Source: an uncultured Oleiphilus sp. (GTDB lineage Bacteria; Pseudomonadota; Gammaproteobacteria; Pseudomonadales; Oleiphilaceae). Taken from it: a DNA stretch of 36,510 bases. The translations under genes and the position numbers were made by a program. Numbering within the stretch: the stretch's first letter is position 1; the number at the start of each line of letters is the position of its first letter. The stretch spans positions 1-36,510 of the forward strand of contig CAJWBE010000034.1 in assembly GCA_913020045.1 (NCBI GenBank), read 5' to 3'. The notes below the pieces were generated by a model that worked only from the letters and a program-made list of their open reading frames with translations, had not been told where the DNA came from and ran no database searches. Below are positions 1-8,716 of the stretch, piece by piece.

Positions 1-723
1 AAAGTGATGTTGTGTCAGAGGTTCCCAATCACGATGACTCTCTTTGTGTGAGGTAAACGTTTGACCTACTCGCAAGAGATCACACCATTTGAGTTGAACT
101 AATTGTGTGGGTCTTCTTACGATAGCGACCATCAACTGACACGCCAGAATAGTCCTTAGGCGAGTAAAGGGCTTCGTAGTGGTAAATTCATTATCCAGCG
201 CATGGAGTGTTTCGATTCGAAGTGCTTCTAGAAGGTTATCACGCTCGATTTCACTGTACGCACCTATTGTTTCATCAAGGATGCTTTTTGAGCCATCCTT
301 TGTGCCTAATGCTTCCTCTTTAACGAGGTCATAGAGCCGCGTGAGGGCTATGCTACGATACTCAGGGCTTCGCTGGCAAAATGCGTATAGTGCATCTTTT
401 ACGCCTTTTTTATAGTCCGTGAGCGTTAGCCACCACGCCTCAAATGTCGCTGGTTCTAAATACGGACAAAGCGTTTTTAATGTAGAACAATAGGTTTTTA
501 TAGAATTAAAGGCGTAGTGTTTGGCCGCGTTTGCAATCGCCAGCCGAAGGTCGAGAAAAACGTCACTGTCTAGTGTGTGCATCCACTCAAGATTAAGGGT
601 TTTCTTGTACCCCAGTACCCATTTATCGGAGAGGGGGTCGAACTCATAGCCTTCTGTTTTTGACTGAAAGGTGCGTTTTCCTCCATAGCCGCTTTTTAAG
701 TCATTTAATTCAAGGTCATTCAT
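1..723 (-). CDS. Tyrosine recombinase-like protein, second gene of a recombinase pair (3' end cut by window edge)
   Basis: Only the first 241 codons are visible; the reading frame is open to position 1. The start ATG (721-723) overlaps the stop of the upstream recombinase in a TAATG junction, so the two are probably translationally coupled. The visible part begins MNDLELNDLKSGYGG and is mostly helical. Around residues 200-212 it reads IVRRPTQLVQLKW, which fits the box I region of tyrosine recombinases, with Arg204 in the place of the first catalytic Arg (R-x-x-E/Q-L). The HxxR and Tyr regions would lie beyond the window. Paired or triple recombinases of this kind occur in RIT-type and Gamma-Mobile-Trio elements; this could be the second member (GmtZ-like), but I cannot tell which family from sequence alone. 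The catalytic state is unknown because the C-terminus is missing. Confidence 0.75.
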   Translation of the reverse strand, partial: MNDLELNDLKSGYGGKRTFQSKTEGYEFDPLSDKWVLGYKKTLNLEWMHTLDSDVFLDLRLAIANAAKHYAFNSIKTYCSTLKTLCPYLEPATFEAWWLTLTDYKKGVKDALYAFCQRSPEYRSIALTRLYDLVKEEALGTKDGSKSILDETIGAYSEIERDNLLEALRIETLHALDNEFTTTKPFTRLRTILACQLMVAIVRRPTQLVQLKWCDLLRVGQTFTSHKESHRDWEPLTQHHF

Positions 724-2060
724 TAGTCACATCTCAGGTTGGGTACGGATTGGCTTTGGTTCTTGGAGGAGATTTCTGCTACCGTCATGGCTAATTGGAA
801 TTGGTTGTAGACGGGAGTCATTTCTGTATCTTCCACCCACCCCATTGCAAATTTACGAAGATCTTCGATTTTGTCGGCTGAGAACCCTTTCTCTCTGGCT
901 TTATCTTCAAAAATCTCATTCCATTTATGACGAAGTAAATGAGGGTGGAGCGCAAACCCAATCTTATGTCCAAAGGTCTCTATGACCTTGTAGGCGGCGT
1001 TGTAAGACAATGGGTTTCCGATGGATTTTCCTTTTTCCGAGATGAAGACAAAATCATGCTTATGAGCGTTTGAGGTACTGTTGCGCACGGTTTCAATGTA
1101 GAGCTTAATAAGTTTCATTAAATCACGAGAGATGGAGATTGAGAGGGCTTTTGTTTTGTTCGCGGCGGGAAGTCGCCGTATGTCTGTTGGGTCATTGGGC
1201 GTTCGGGTCAGTCGGAATCGAGGGTTAGCCCAATCATCCACTAAATCACTCACCTTTAATTTCAATACCGCACCCACACGAACTCCAGTATCAATCAATA
1301 TTTGGGCGATGATTTGATTGCGAAGTTTGCTCGATTTGAACGGGTTATTAGGCGAGCGTTCTTGAATGACATCTAAAAATTCAAAGAATTTATCGGATGG
1401 GATCGACGATTCAAAAGCATCCTTAACGACGGTGTTGTCTTTTCTGGAGCTCGATATTGCAGTGCTGATATAGAGCTTAAATTTATTAAATTGATCATCC
1501 GTGCTGATTTGCTGCTCGGTCTCCGCTTTATCGTAGTGATGGTAGATATATAGGAATTCAATGTAGGCTTTCAGGCGATTGAGGCGTTGATTAAACGTAT
1601 GCGCTGACACTTCTGGCTGACTGTTGGATGTCGCATGGATGGCATCGCTGATTCTTTTATCCGTCAGGCTGACTACTACGCTGTCTTTGTTATCGTCTTC
1701 TACACCAACATAAAATTTACAAGCACGAATGTAGTTATCAATTTCTTCGATTGATAAAAACCTGCCACATGCTACACGCTCAACAAGGTCAATACTGTTC
1801 TCCAAGAAAAAGCAATATAAAAACTTCAACTCATAGGCATATTTCTTCCGAGTGTAGAATGACGGTGGCCGTTTTGATTTTCGAGATTTTCGTGATTTTG
1901 TTGTGGAAAGTGGGGAGCCATGATTGCCGTTTAGGTAAGCATTGAGGTACAAGCAGCAAGGTAAACCATTGCGAATCACAGCGGGAAACGAATGCCCGTT
2001 CATATCCTTATATATTCTAACCTGAATATTCTCACTTGGCTTTTGCATTACATAATCCAT
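723..2060 (-). CDS. Tyrosine recombinase / integrase at the end of a mobile island
   Basis: A 445-residue site-specific recombinase with a complete-looking catalytic set. Arg261 lies in TGVRVGAVLKLKVSDL, a basic residue (Lys302 or Lys304) in NKTKALS, His374 and Arg377 in HPHLLRHKW, Trp408 in MGWVED (where many relatives have His), and the nucleophile Tyr418 in TPVYNQ. The N-terminal 200 residues would hold the arm- and core-binding helical domains; residues 50-72 are very basic (KSRKSRKSKR). The gene is last before nth, with its promoter side facing the chromosome, as expected for an integrase at an island edge. The next gene on the same strand is a second recombinase that overlaps it. The first ATG has only a weak AAAG upstream; Met5 is an alternative start. 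The family (RIT-like, Gamma-Mobile-Trio GmtY-like or other) is inferred from the paired layout and is not certain. Confidence 0.88.
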   Translation of the reverse strand: MDYVMQKPSENIQVRIYKDMNGHSFPAVIRNGLPCCLYLNAYLNGNHGSPLSTTKSRKSRKSKRPPSFYTRKKYAYELKFLYCFFLENSIDLVERVACGRFLSIEEIDNYIRACKFYVGVEDDNKDSVVVSLTDKRISDAIHATSNSQPEVSAHTFNQRLNRLKAYIEFLYIYHHYDKAETEQQISTDDQFNKFKLYISTAISSSRKDNTVVKDAFESSIPSDKFFEFLDVIQERSPNNPFKSSKLRNQIIAQILIDTGVRVGAVLKLKVSDLVDDWANPRFRLTRTPNDPTDIRRLPAANKTKALSISISRDLMKLIKLYIETVRNSTSNAHKHDFVFISEKGKSIGNPLSYNAAYKVIETFGHKIGFALHPHLLRHKWNEIFEDKAREKGFSADKIEDLRKFAMGWVEDTEMTPVYNQFQLAMTVAEISSKNQSQSVPNLRCD

Positions 2061-2061
2061 C

Positions 2062-2077
2062 TTTACTTATACGTAAA
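2062..2077. repeat. Short inverted repeat just upstream of the integrase start
   Basis: TTTAC and GTAAA arms flank a 6-base centre (TTATAC) and end only a few bases from the integrase ATG. The 101-base gap to nth (2061-2161) holds nothing else obvious and is the likeliest place for the island end. The palindrome could be an operator or recombinase arm site, but it is short enough to be chance. Confidence 0.35.
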
Positions 2078-2161
2078 TATACCTTGATGGGTATCATTAG
2101 TTTTGTAAAGAGCAAAAAGTGCTTTCCTGCGGAATTTACAGTGTTTATTAAGATTTATTCT

Positions 2162-2797
2162 TTACGTTTTTTTTGGTGGGGAGTACTCACATAGGTCTTC
2201 TATCAGGCAGGAACCGCATTTTGGTTTTCGTGCAATGCAGGTATAGCGGCCATGCAGAATTAGCCAGTGATGCGCGTCGATTATAAATTCTTTAGGAATA
2301 AACTTAAGTAGCTTTTTTTCTACATCCAGCACCGTTTTGCCCGGCGCAATATTAGTCCGGTTAGAGACTCTGTAAATGTGAGTATCGACTGCCATTGTTG
2401 GCTGGCCATATGCGGTATTGAGAACAACATTAGCGGTTTTTCTACCGACCCCGGGGAGTGCTTCTAGCGCCTCTCGAGTATCGGGCACAACCGAGTTATG
2501 TTGTTCGGCTAGGATGGCGCAGGTCTTCATGACGTTTGCTGCTTTTGTATTGAACAGTCCAATCGTTTTTATGTACCCTTTTAGCCCTTCAAGCCCTAGC
2601 TTTAGTATGGCTTCGGGCGTGTTGGCAACCGGGAATAGCTTGTCTGTTGCGATGTTGACGCCTTTGTCAGTTGCTTGTGCAGAAAGAATGACTGCAATGA
2701 GTAATTCGAAAGGATTACTGTAGTTAAGTTCCGTCGTCGGGTGTGGATTTTCTGCCCGTAATCGTTCGAATATTTCTTGTCGGTTTTTTTTGTTCAT
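2162..2797 (-). CDS. nth: Endonuclease III (base excision repair DNA glycosylase/AP lyase)
   Basis: Removes oxidised pyrimidines and cleaves the abasic site by beta-elimination. From Met at 2795-2797 the protein has 211 residues, the same length as E. coli Nth, and begins MNKKNRQEIFERLR, matching the family N-terminus. The helix-hairpin-helix LPGVGRKTANVVL carries the catalytic Lys, and VDTHIYRV carries the catalytic Asp. The 4Fe-4S cluster Cys pattern C-x6-C-x2-C-x5-C is present in CIARKPKCGSCLIEDLC. An upstream in-frame GTG would add 14 residues (MYKIKSPQ...) without homology and is less likely. In many gammaproteobacteria nth closes the rnf/rsx operon; here it stands alone, divergent from a cold-shock gene, with a recombinase pair directly downstream. 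Confidence 0.96.
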   Translation of the reverse strand: MNKKNRQEIFERLRAENPHPTTELNYSNPFELLIAVILSAQATDKGVNIATDKLFPVANTPEAILKLGLEGLKGYIKTIGLFNTKAANVMKTCAILAEQHNSVVPDTREALEALPGVGRKTANVVLNTAYGQPTMAVDTHIYRVSNRTNIAPGKTVLDVEKKLLKFIPKEFIIDAHHWLILHGRYTCIARKPKCGSCLIEDLCEYSPPKKT

Positions 2798-2825
2798 TGC
2801 CACGCTAGCTAAGGTTTGGGGTGAT

Positions 2826-2853
2826 TTGATTTTATACACTAATTGCGTATACT
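2826..2853 (+). promoter_or_regulatory. Candidate sigma-70 promoter of the cold-shock gene, with long leader
   Basis: TTGATT (2826-2831) and TATACT (2848-2853) are separated by 16 bases. This would give a leader of about 125 bases before the csp start at 2986, typical of cspA-type genes whose mRNA leaders respond to temperature. The site overlaps the 5' region of nth on the other strand. Based on consensus match only. Confidence 0.45.
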
Positions 2854-2985
2854 TATTTCAGCCAAGAAAATCAGGCTATTTTTATGTGTAGCTCATCGAA
2901 TGTCTGTATAAAGTCTGTCGTCAGGTCAAACATAAGTTATATCCAGTTTTTCGGCCATTTCAATATTAATTGTTAGGATAGAGTT

Positions 2986-3195
2986 ATGTCAGATCGAGTT
3001 ACAGGTAAAGTTAAGTTTTTCAACGAGTCAAAAGGTTTTGGCTTCATCGAACAAGAAAGCGGCCCAGACGTTTTTGTTCACTTCAGCGCGATTCAAGCTG
3101 ATGGGTTCAAAACGCTTACAGACGGTCAAGCGGTTGAGTTCACAGTTGGTCAAGGTAACAAAGGCCCACAAGCTGAGAACGTAACGCCTGTTTAA
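2986..3195 (+). CDS. CspA-family cold-shock protein
   Basis: A 69-residue single-domain OB-fold protein that binds single-stranded RNA/DNA and acts as an RNA chaperone. The RNP1-like segment KGFGFIEQ and RNP2-like segment DVFVHFS are intact, and the N-terminus [11 protein letters not shown] is canonical except that Phe replaces the usual Trp (compare GTVKWFNES in the paralogue at 27115-27324). The length is standard. A good ribosome site (AGGATAGAG) precedes the ATG. It is a single-gene unit: a long leader lies upstream and a strong terminator directly downstream. Cold induction is plausible from the leader length but not shown by the sequence. Which numbered Csp it corresponds to cannot be decided. 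Confidence 0.96.
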   Translation: MSDRVTGKVKFFNESKGFGFIEQESGPDVFVHFSAIQADGFKTLTDGQAVEFTVGQGNKGPQAENVTPV

Positions 3196-3216
3196 GCGTT
3201 TAGTTAAGCATTAAAG

Positions 3217-3260
3217 AAAGCCCGGTTTGGTAAAATAAAACACCAAACCGGGCTTTTTTG
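3217..3260 (+). terminator. Rho-independent terminator of csp
   Basis: A perfect 15-base stem (AAAGCCCGGTTTGGT with its complement ACCAAACCGGGCTTT) around a 10-base A-rich loop, continuing into a T run. It lies 20 bases after the csp stop and before coaBC. Confidence 0.93.
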
Positions 3261-3310
3261 TAATAAGATATCTACCGTGAATGTTCCAAGCGAATCAAGC
3301 TTCCTTTTCT

Positions 3311-4573
3311 ATGGCGACCTTAAACGGTAAAAATATTCTACTCGGGATTACAGGCGGAATTGCAGCGTATAAAAGTGCTGAGTTATGTCGTCTTCTCCGA
3401 AAACAAAATGCGGTTGTGCGAGTCGTGATGACACGCGGCGCATGCGAATTTATTTCCCCTCTTACTTTTCAAGCCTTGTCAGGCAACCCTGTGCACACTC
3501 AGCTGCTAGATTCTGATGCCGAAGCGGGTATGGGACATATAGAACTTGCGAAATGGCCCGACCTAATTATCGTAGCGCCAGCAACAGCAAACTTTATTGC
3601 CAAGTACTCGCAAGGATTGGCTGATGATTTGCTTTTAACCTTGTTAATTGCTTCAACGGCACCGGTCGCCATTGCACCAGCAATGAACCAAGCGATGTGG
3701 TCTAACCCTCTTACTCAGCGCAATATTCGAGAGCTTCAGACAGCCCTTTTGGAACAAGTAACTTTTTTGGGGCCGGCGGAAGGTGAGCAAGCATGTGGCG
3801 ATATTGGCGCGGGCAGAATGCTGGAAGCGTCGGAGCTGTGTGATGCAGTCGAAGAGGTTTTAGCTGTGTTGTTAGACGCTGATGCTGGCCCGCTATCTGG
3901 TCAGAGAGTGGTTATCACTGCAGGTCCAACACGAGAAGCTATCGATCCTGTTAGATATATTAGTAATCACAGTTCTGGGAAAATGGGCTATGCACTTGCA
4001 GCCGCTTGCGCAGAGCAAGGCGCGGATGTAGTGCTGGTGTCGGGTCCTGTCCAAATTGAGCGACCGAAGCAAGTTAAGGTAGCGATGGTTGAATCTGCCA
4101 CCGAGATGATGTCTTCGGTCGATCAAGAGATAGCATTAGGCTGTGATATTTTTATCAGTGCTGCCGCCGTTGCGGATTATTCGCCGGTAATGGTTGCGGA
4201 TCAAAAAATGAAGAAGAAAGGTGAGGACGACGTGGTTCTTAACCTGACGCAAAATGTCGATATCGTTGCAACGGTTGCGGCTCGACCAAGCAAGCCTTAT
4301 GTGGTCGGCTTTGCAGCTGAAACTAATGATGTACTTAACTATGCAAAGGGTAAGTTGGTTAAGAAAAACCTAGATATGATTGTCGCAAATGATGTCTCTA
4401 GGTCCGATATTGGTTTTAATAGTGATCACAATGCTGTCCATATTATTACAGCGAACGAGATAATCGAAGTGCCCAAACAAAGCAAAAAAGAGTTGGCTAG
4501 AAGTATCGTAAAATCAATAGTTTTGAATTCAAAAACGCGAAAATCAACAACTAAATTGGATAAGAAGGGATAG
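3311..4573 (+). CDS. coaBC: Bifunctional phosphopantothenoylcysteine decarboxylase / phosphopantothenate-cysteine ligase
   Basis: Carries out two steps of coenzyme A synthesis: CTP-dependent joining of cysteine to 4'-phosphopantothenate (CoaB, C-terminal half), then FMN-dependent decarboxylation to phosphopantetheine (CoaC, N-terminal half). The flavoprotein half shows [14 protein letters not shown], the active-site His76 in [17 protein letters not shown], and the catalytic Cys162 in [12 protein letters not shown]. The CoaB half begins at about residue 190 with [20 protein letters not shown], followed by AAAVADY and a Lys-rich KMKKK segment. The start at 3311 ([12 protein letters not shown]) matches family N-termini and gives 420 residues. 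An upstream ATG at 3281 would add 10 residues; neither has a strong ribosome site. dut follows one base after the stop. In Pseudomonas radC is next to coaBC; here the neighbour is csp. Confidence 0.96.
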   Translation: MATLNGKNILLGITGGIAAYKSAELCRLLRKQNAVVRVVMTRGACEFISPLTFQALSGNPVHTQLLDSDAEAGMGHIELAKWPDLIIVAPATANFIAKYSQGLADDLLLTLLIASTAPVAIAPAMNQAMWSNPLTQRNIRELQTALLEQVTFLGPAEGEQACGDIGAGRMLEASELCDAVEEVLAVLLDADAGPLSGQRVVITAGPTREAIDPVRYISNHSSGKMGYALAAACAEQGADVVLVSGPVQIERPKQVKVAMVESATEMMSSVDQEIALGCDIFISAAAVADYSPVMVADQKMKKKGEDDVVLNLTQNVDIVATVAARPSKPYVVGFAAETNDVLNYAKGKLVKKNLDMIVANDVSRSDIGFNSDHNAVHIITANEIIEVPKQSKKELARSIVKSIVLNSKTRKSTTKLDKKG

Positions 4574-4574
4574 G

Positions 4575-5036
4575 ATGACGAGTCAAAAAATGCAGCTTAA
4601 AATTCTCGATTCTCGTTTAGGTGGAGAGATCCCGATGCCAGCCTATGCGACAGCCGGGTCTGCCGGTCTTGATTTGCGAGCCTGCATTGATGAAGACTTA
4701 ACTATTCAACCGGGGCAAACTGTTTTGTTGCCCACAGGTCTATCCTTATATGTCGAAGATCCTAGCTTAGCAGCAATGATATTGCCTAGGTCTGGTTTAG
4801 GGCACAAACACGGTATTGTGTTAGGAAACTTGGTCGGGTTGATCGATTCCGATTATCAGGGTCAGTTAATGGTTTCTTGCTGGAACAGAGGAAAGGATGA
4901 ATTTACGGTCTCTGTGGGTGAACGTATTGCGCAGTTAGTCGTCGTTCCAGTGGTGCAGATAGAGTTCGATATCGTCGAAGAATTTGAGCAAACGCAACGC
5001 GGTGATGGTGGTTTTGGTTCTACCGGACTTAAGTAA
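4575..5036 (+). CDS. dut: Deoxyuridine 5'-triphosphate nucleotidohydrolase (dUTPase)
   Basis: Hydrolyses dUTP to dUMP and pyrophosphate, keeping uracil out of DNA and supplying dUMP for thymidylate synthesis. At 153 residues it has the normal length of the trimeric family. All five conserved motifs are visible: [10 protein letters not shown] (1), [10 protein letters not shown] (2), [11 protein letters not shown] with the catalytic Asp (3), ERIAQLVV (4) and the glycine-rich [10 protein letters not shown] at the C-terminus (5). A GGGATAGG ribosome site within the coaBC 3' end precedes the ATG, and one base separates the two genes, so they are surely co-transcribed. Confidence 0.97.
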   Translation: MTSQKMQLKILDSRLGGEIPMPAYATAGSAGLDLRACIDEDLTIQPGQTVLLPTGLSLYVEDPSLAAMILPRSGLGHKHGIVLGNLVGLIDSDYQGQLMVSCWNRGKDEFTVSVGERIAQLVVVPVVQIEFDIVEEFEQTQRGDGGFGSTGLK

Positions 5037-5087
5037 AAGCCTAATAAACGATACCTGAATACTGGTAGCTTAGATCAAGGAAAATCA

Positions 5088-7724
5088 ATGGGACTCTTCA
5101 GTAAGCAAGATGCTGTTGTAAAAGAAATTGCTAAGAAAGAAAAAGAGAAGTCGAAGCAAGAACAAGTGGGGCAGTCTAAGCCAGCTTTGGCTAGCGGTCA
5201 GCGTCTTGGTTCTTGGATTTATCAGCCTGCGTTAGCGATCGTTATATTTGCGGCGCTGTTGGTGGCGTCACTCGAGTTTGTGGTCATTCAGCAGGCAGAG
5301 CAGCAGCAAGCTCAGCGCTTAACGGAAGTCGTAAGCACTGGTTTAGTCCGCAGTGCTAAGCGTTTTATCGAAGAGCGAGAGGCCTTGACTGAGGCTTTGT
5401 CTTCGTCGCCGCTGGTCGTCGAAGCGTTTGGGGATAAAGAAAAAGTTGCCAATTTAGAATCGACGTTAAAGGTGATGTATAAAGACCTGGAGTCGTTGTT
5501 TTTGATTTCGTTAGACGATCTTGGCGCTATGCGGATGAAGCATCCAACATTGACCTTCGCTAACGTTGACGCTGTGCGCAGAGTGATTGATGGGGAAGAG
5601 ATTCGTATGGACTCTTTTCTAGATACAGATAGGTGGTTAATGCAGTCTGCTGCTGCAATTAATAGCCCAGAAACCGGGGATTTACTGGGGGCTGTTCTAG
5701 TCGTTCAAAACACCTTGTTGCTGAAAAAAACTTTGGCTTTGCCCTCGTCGATAGCTCAGGGGACGGTAGCACTAAAAAATAGTACGGATGCGCGTGCAAA
5801 GGCCATCATTAAGTTGGGTGATGGCGATATAGAAAAGGCGCAAGTGATTGCTGTTCCAGGTAGTTCATGGCGTATCAGTTTCGTCAGTGATGATCCTAAT
5901 TTCGCTCGGGTTGAGCGGTTGTTGATATTGCTTTGTCTCGGTGGGTTTGTTGTTCTATGCGTAATGGCGGTGGTCCTTGTTTCTCGGTCTAACGTCGCGC
6001 GTATTCGGAATGATTTAATGGCCGCGTCGCAGACGATTAAAGTCGCCATTTCCGGGGAAGGAAAAAAGTCAAAATACATTCATTATGCAGAAGTTAAAAC
6101 GTTGACGTCGAATCTTAGCGATTTAGCAAAACAGAAGGCTAAGGAGCGAGTGCATGACCGATTAACGGCATTGTCTAGCGGCAAAGATGTTCCTGAGGAG
6201 GCTGCGAGCCCTTCAGCGCCAAGCGATGCTCCACTTTTCGATGATGACTTGTTGGATTTAGATGTTTTAGGTGAGTCCGAGGACGGCTTGACGGGTTTTA
6301 ATGATGAAGAGAATGATTCAATGGTTCAGGAAGTAGAGCAGTTAGAACTAGATGTGCCTCAGTCTATTTTTCGAGCGTACGATATTCGTGGTGTTGTTGA
6401 CGAGACGCTTAGTGAGGCGATCGTGGAGCTTATCGGCCGTGCGCTGGCGTCCGAAGCGTTAGCCCAGGGGCAAACGGCATTGTGTGTTGGGTATGACGGT
6501 CGACTATCGAGCGAAGCGTATTGTGAAGCAATCACGAAGGGGATTGTGAGTACGGGCCTTGATGCGATTGTGGTTGGTCAAGTGCCTACGCCGGTTTTAT
6601 ATTTCGCAACGCACCACTTGAATACGGGCTCGGGTGTGATGATTACCGGTAGCCACAACCCTAGTAATTACAATGGGTTCAAAATGATGTTGGGGGGTAA
6701 TACGCTTGCCGGAGAAGACATTCAAAAGCTATATAACCGTATTATTTTGCAAGACTTTGCTGAAGGCCAAGGCACCCGCTCACAGCAGTCTATTGATAGA
6801 GATTATCTAGATACAATACTCAATGATATCGCCGTTGCGGCACCATTGAAGGTGGTTGTTGACGCGGGGAACGGCGTGGCTGGGGAGCTCGGTCCAGCGT
6901 TAATCGAAGAACTTGGCTGCGAGGTGATTCCGTTGTTTTGTGAGATTGATGGCACCTTCCCTAACCATCATCCGGACCCAGGAAAGCCTCAAAATTTGCA
7001 GGACTTAATCGCGGCAGTTGAAGAGCACGATGCAGATATTGGTATTGCATTTGATGGCGATGGCGACCGTGTAGGTGTGGTAACTAATACTGGTAAAATC
7101 ATTTGGCCAGATCGTTTATTGATGCTGTTTGCGAAAGATGTTGTTTCTAGAAATCCCGGTGCCGATGTTATTTTTGATGTGAAGTGTTCAAGACGCCTGA
7201 ACGGGCTTATTTCAGGTTATGGTGGTCGTCCAATTATGTGGAAAACCGGACACTCCCTGATTAAGGCAAAAATGAAAGAGACTGGCGCCTTGTTGGCTGG
7301 TGAAATGAGTGGACATGTATTCTTTAAAGAGCGCTGGTTTGGTTTTGATGACGGTCTTTATAGTGCCGCACGTTTACTTGAAATACTGGGCGTTGAAGAC
7401 AGTACGTCTGATGAGGTGTTCCAAGCGTTTCCGGAAGACGTCAGCACGCCTGAAATTAATATTGAAGTGACTGATGAAAGTAAGTTTTTGATCGTAGAGA
7501 AGCTATGTCAGTTAAAGAGTAGCTTTATCGATGGTAATGCCTCGACAATCGATGGTCTGAGAGTTGATTACCCCAATGGCTGGGGGCTATGTCGAGCGTC
7601 AAATACAACGCCAGTGCTTGTGTTACGTTTCGAGGCTGATGATGATGAAGCCTTGGAGAGTATCAAAGAGAAATTTAAGGCTCAGTTAGCGGTAGTTGAA
7701 CCAAGCTTGAACTTAGACTTTTGA
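5088..7724 (+). CDS. algC: Phosphomannomutase/phosphoglucomutase with N-terminal membrane-anchored sensor-like domain (AlgC type)
   Basis: Interconverts 6- and 1-phosphates of mannose and glucose, feeding exopolysaccharide, lipopolysaccharide and rhamnolipid precursors. The 878-residue protein has the extended form seen in Pseudomonas. A charged N-terminus precedes a membrane segment near residues 45-68; a presumed periplasmic domain spans about 70-270; a second membrane segment lies near 275-300; an acidic linker (DDDLLDLDVLG) runs to about 425. The catalytic region has the phosphoserine loop TGSHNPSNYNG (Ser522), the metal site DGDGDR (656-661), the sugar site GEMSG (738-742) and the phosphate-binding RASNTTP (836-842). 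The start has a weak AAGG-type site. It follows dut by 51 bases and precedes argB by 18. The role of the membrane part is not established. Confidence 0.95.
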   Translation: MGLFSKQDAVVKEIAKKEKEKSKQEQVGQSKPALASGQRLGSWIYQPALAIVIFAALLVASLEFVVIQQAEQQQAQRLTEVVSTGLVRSAKRFIEEREALTEALSSSPLVVEAFGDKEKVANLESTLKVMYKDLESLFLISLDDLGAMRMKHPTLTFANVDAVRRVIDGEEIRMDSFLDTDRWLMQSAAAINSPETGDLLGAVLVVQNTLLLKKTLALPSSIAQGTVALKNSTDARAKAIIKLGDGDIEKAQVIAVPGSSWRISFVSDDPNFARVERLLILLCLGGFVVLCVMAVVLVSRSNVARIRNDLMAASQTIKVAISGEGKKSKYIHYAEVKTLTSNLSDLAKQKAKERVHDRLTALSSGKDVPEEAASPSAPSDAPLFDDDLLDLDVLGESEDGLTGFNDEENDSMVQEVEQLELDVPQSIFRAYDIRGVVDETLSEAIVELIGRALASEALAQGQTALCVGYDGRLSSEAYCEAITKGIVSTGLDAIVVGQVPTPVLYFATHHLNTGSGVMITGSHNPSNYNGFKMMLGGNTLAGEDIQKLYNRIILQDFAEGQGTRSQQSIDRDYLDTILNDIAVAAPLKVVVDAGNGVAGELGPALIEELGCEVIPLFCEIDGTFPNHHPDPGKPQNLQDLIAAVEEHDADIGIAFDGDGDRVGVVTNTGKIIWPDRLLMLFAKDVVSRNPGADVIFDVKCSRRLNGLISGYGGRPIMWKTGHSLIKAKMKETGALLAGEMSGHVFFKERWFGFDDGLYSAARLLEILGVEDSTSDEVFQAFPEDVSTPEINIEVTDESKFLIVEKLCQLKSSFIDGNASTIDGLRVDYPNGWGLCRASNTTPVLVLRFEADDDEALESIKEKFKAQLAVVEPSLNLDF

Positions 7725-7739
7725 AATAGGAATAAATAA

Positions 7740-8660
<921 letters not shown>

Positions 8661-8676
8661 TCAATTCCATTGATGG

Positions 8677-8712
8677 AAGCCCGGTGCTTGCGATAGAGCT
8701 CGGGCTTTTTTA
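8677..8712 (+). terminator. Terminator after argB
   Basis: The arms AAGCCCG (8677-8683) and CGGGCTT (8701-8707) enclose a 17-base loop, with a T run continuing to about 8712. It sits between the convergent argB and GGDEF genes. The opposite side lacks a clear A run, so it acts mainly for argB. Confidence 0.8.
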
Positions 8713-8716
8713 TTGT

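Noticed and set aside
6641-7602. AlgC as a pseudogene or an accidental fusion because of its 878 residues
   Set aside because: The long N-terminal membrane domain is the known extended form in Pseudomonas, all catalytic motifs are intact and there is no frameshift.
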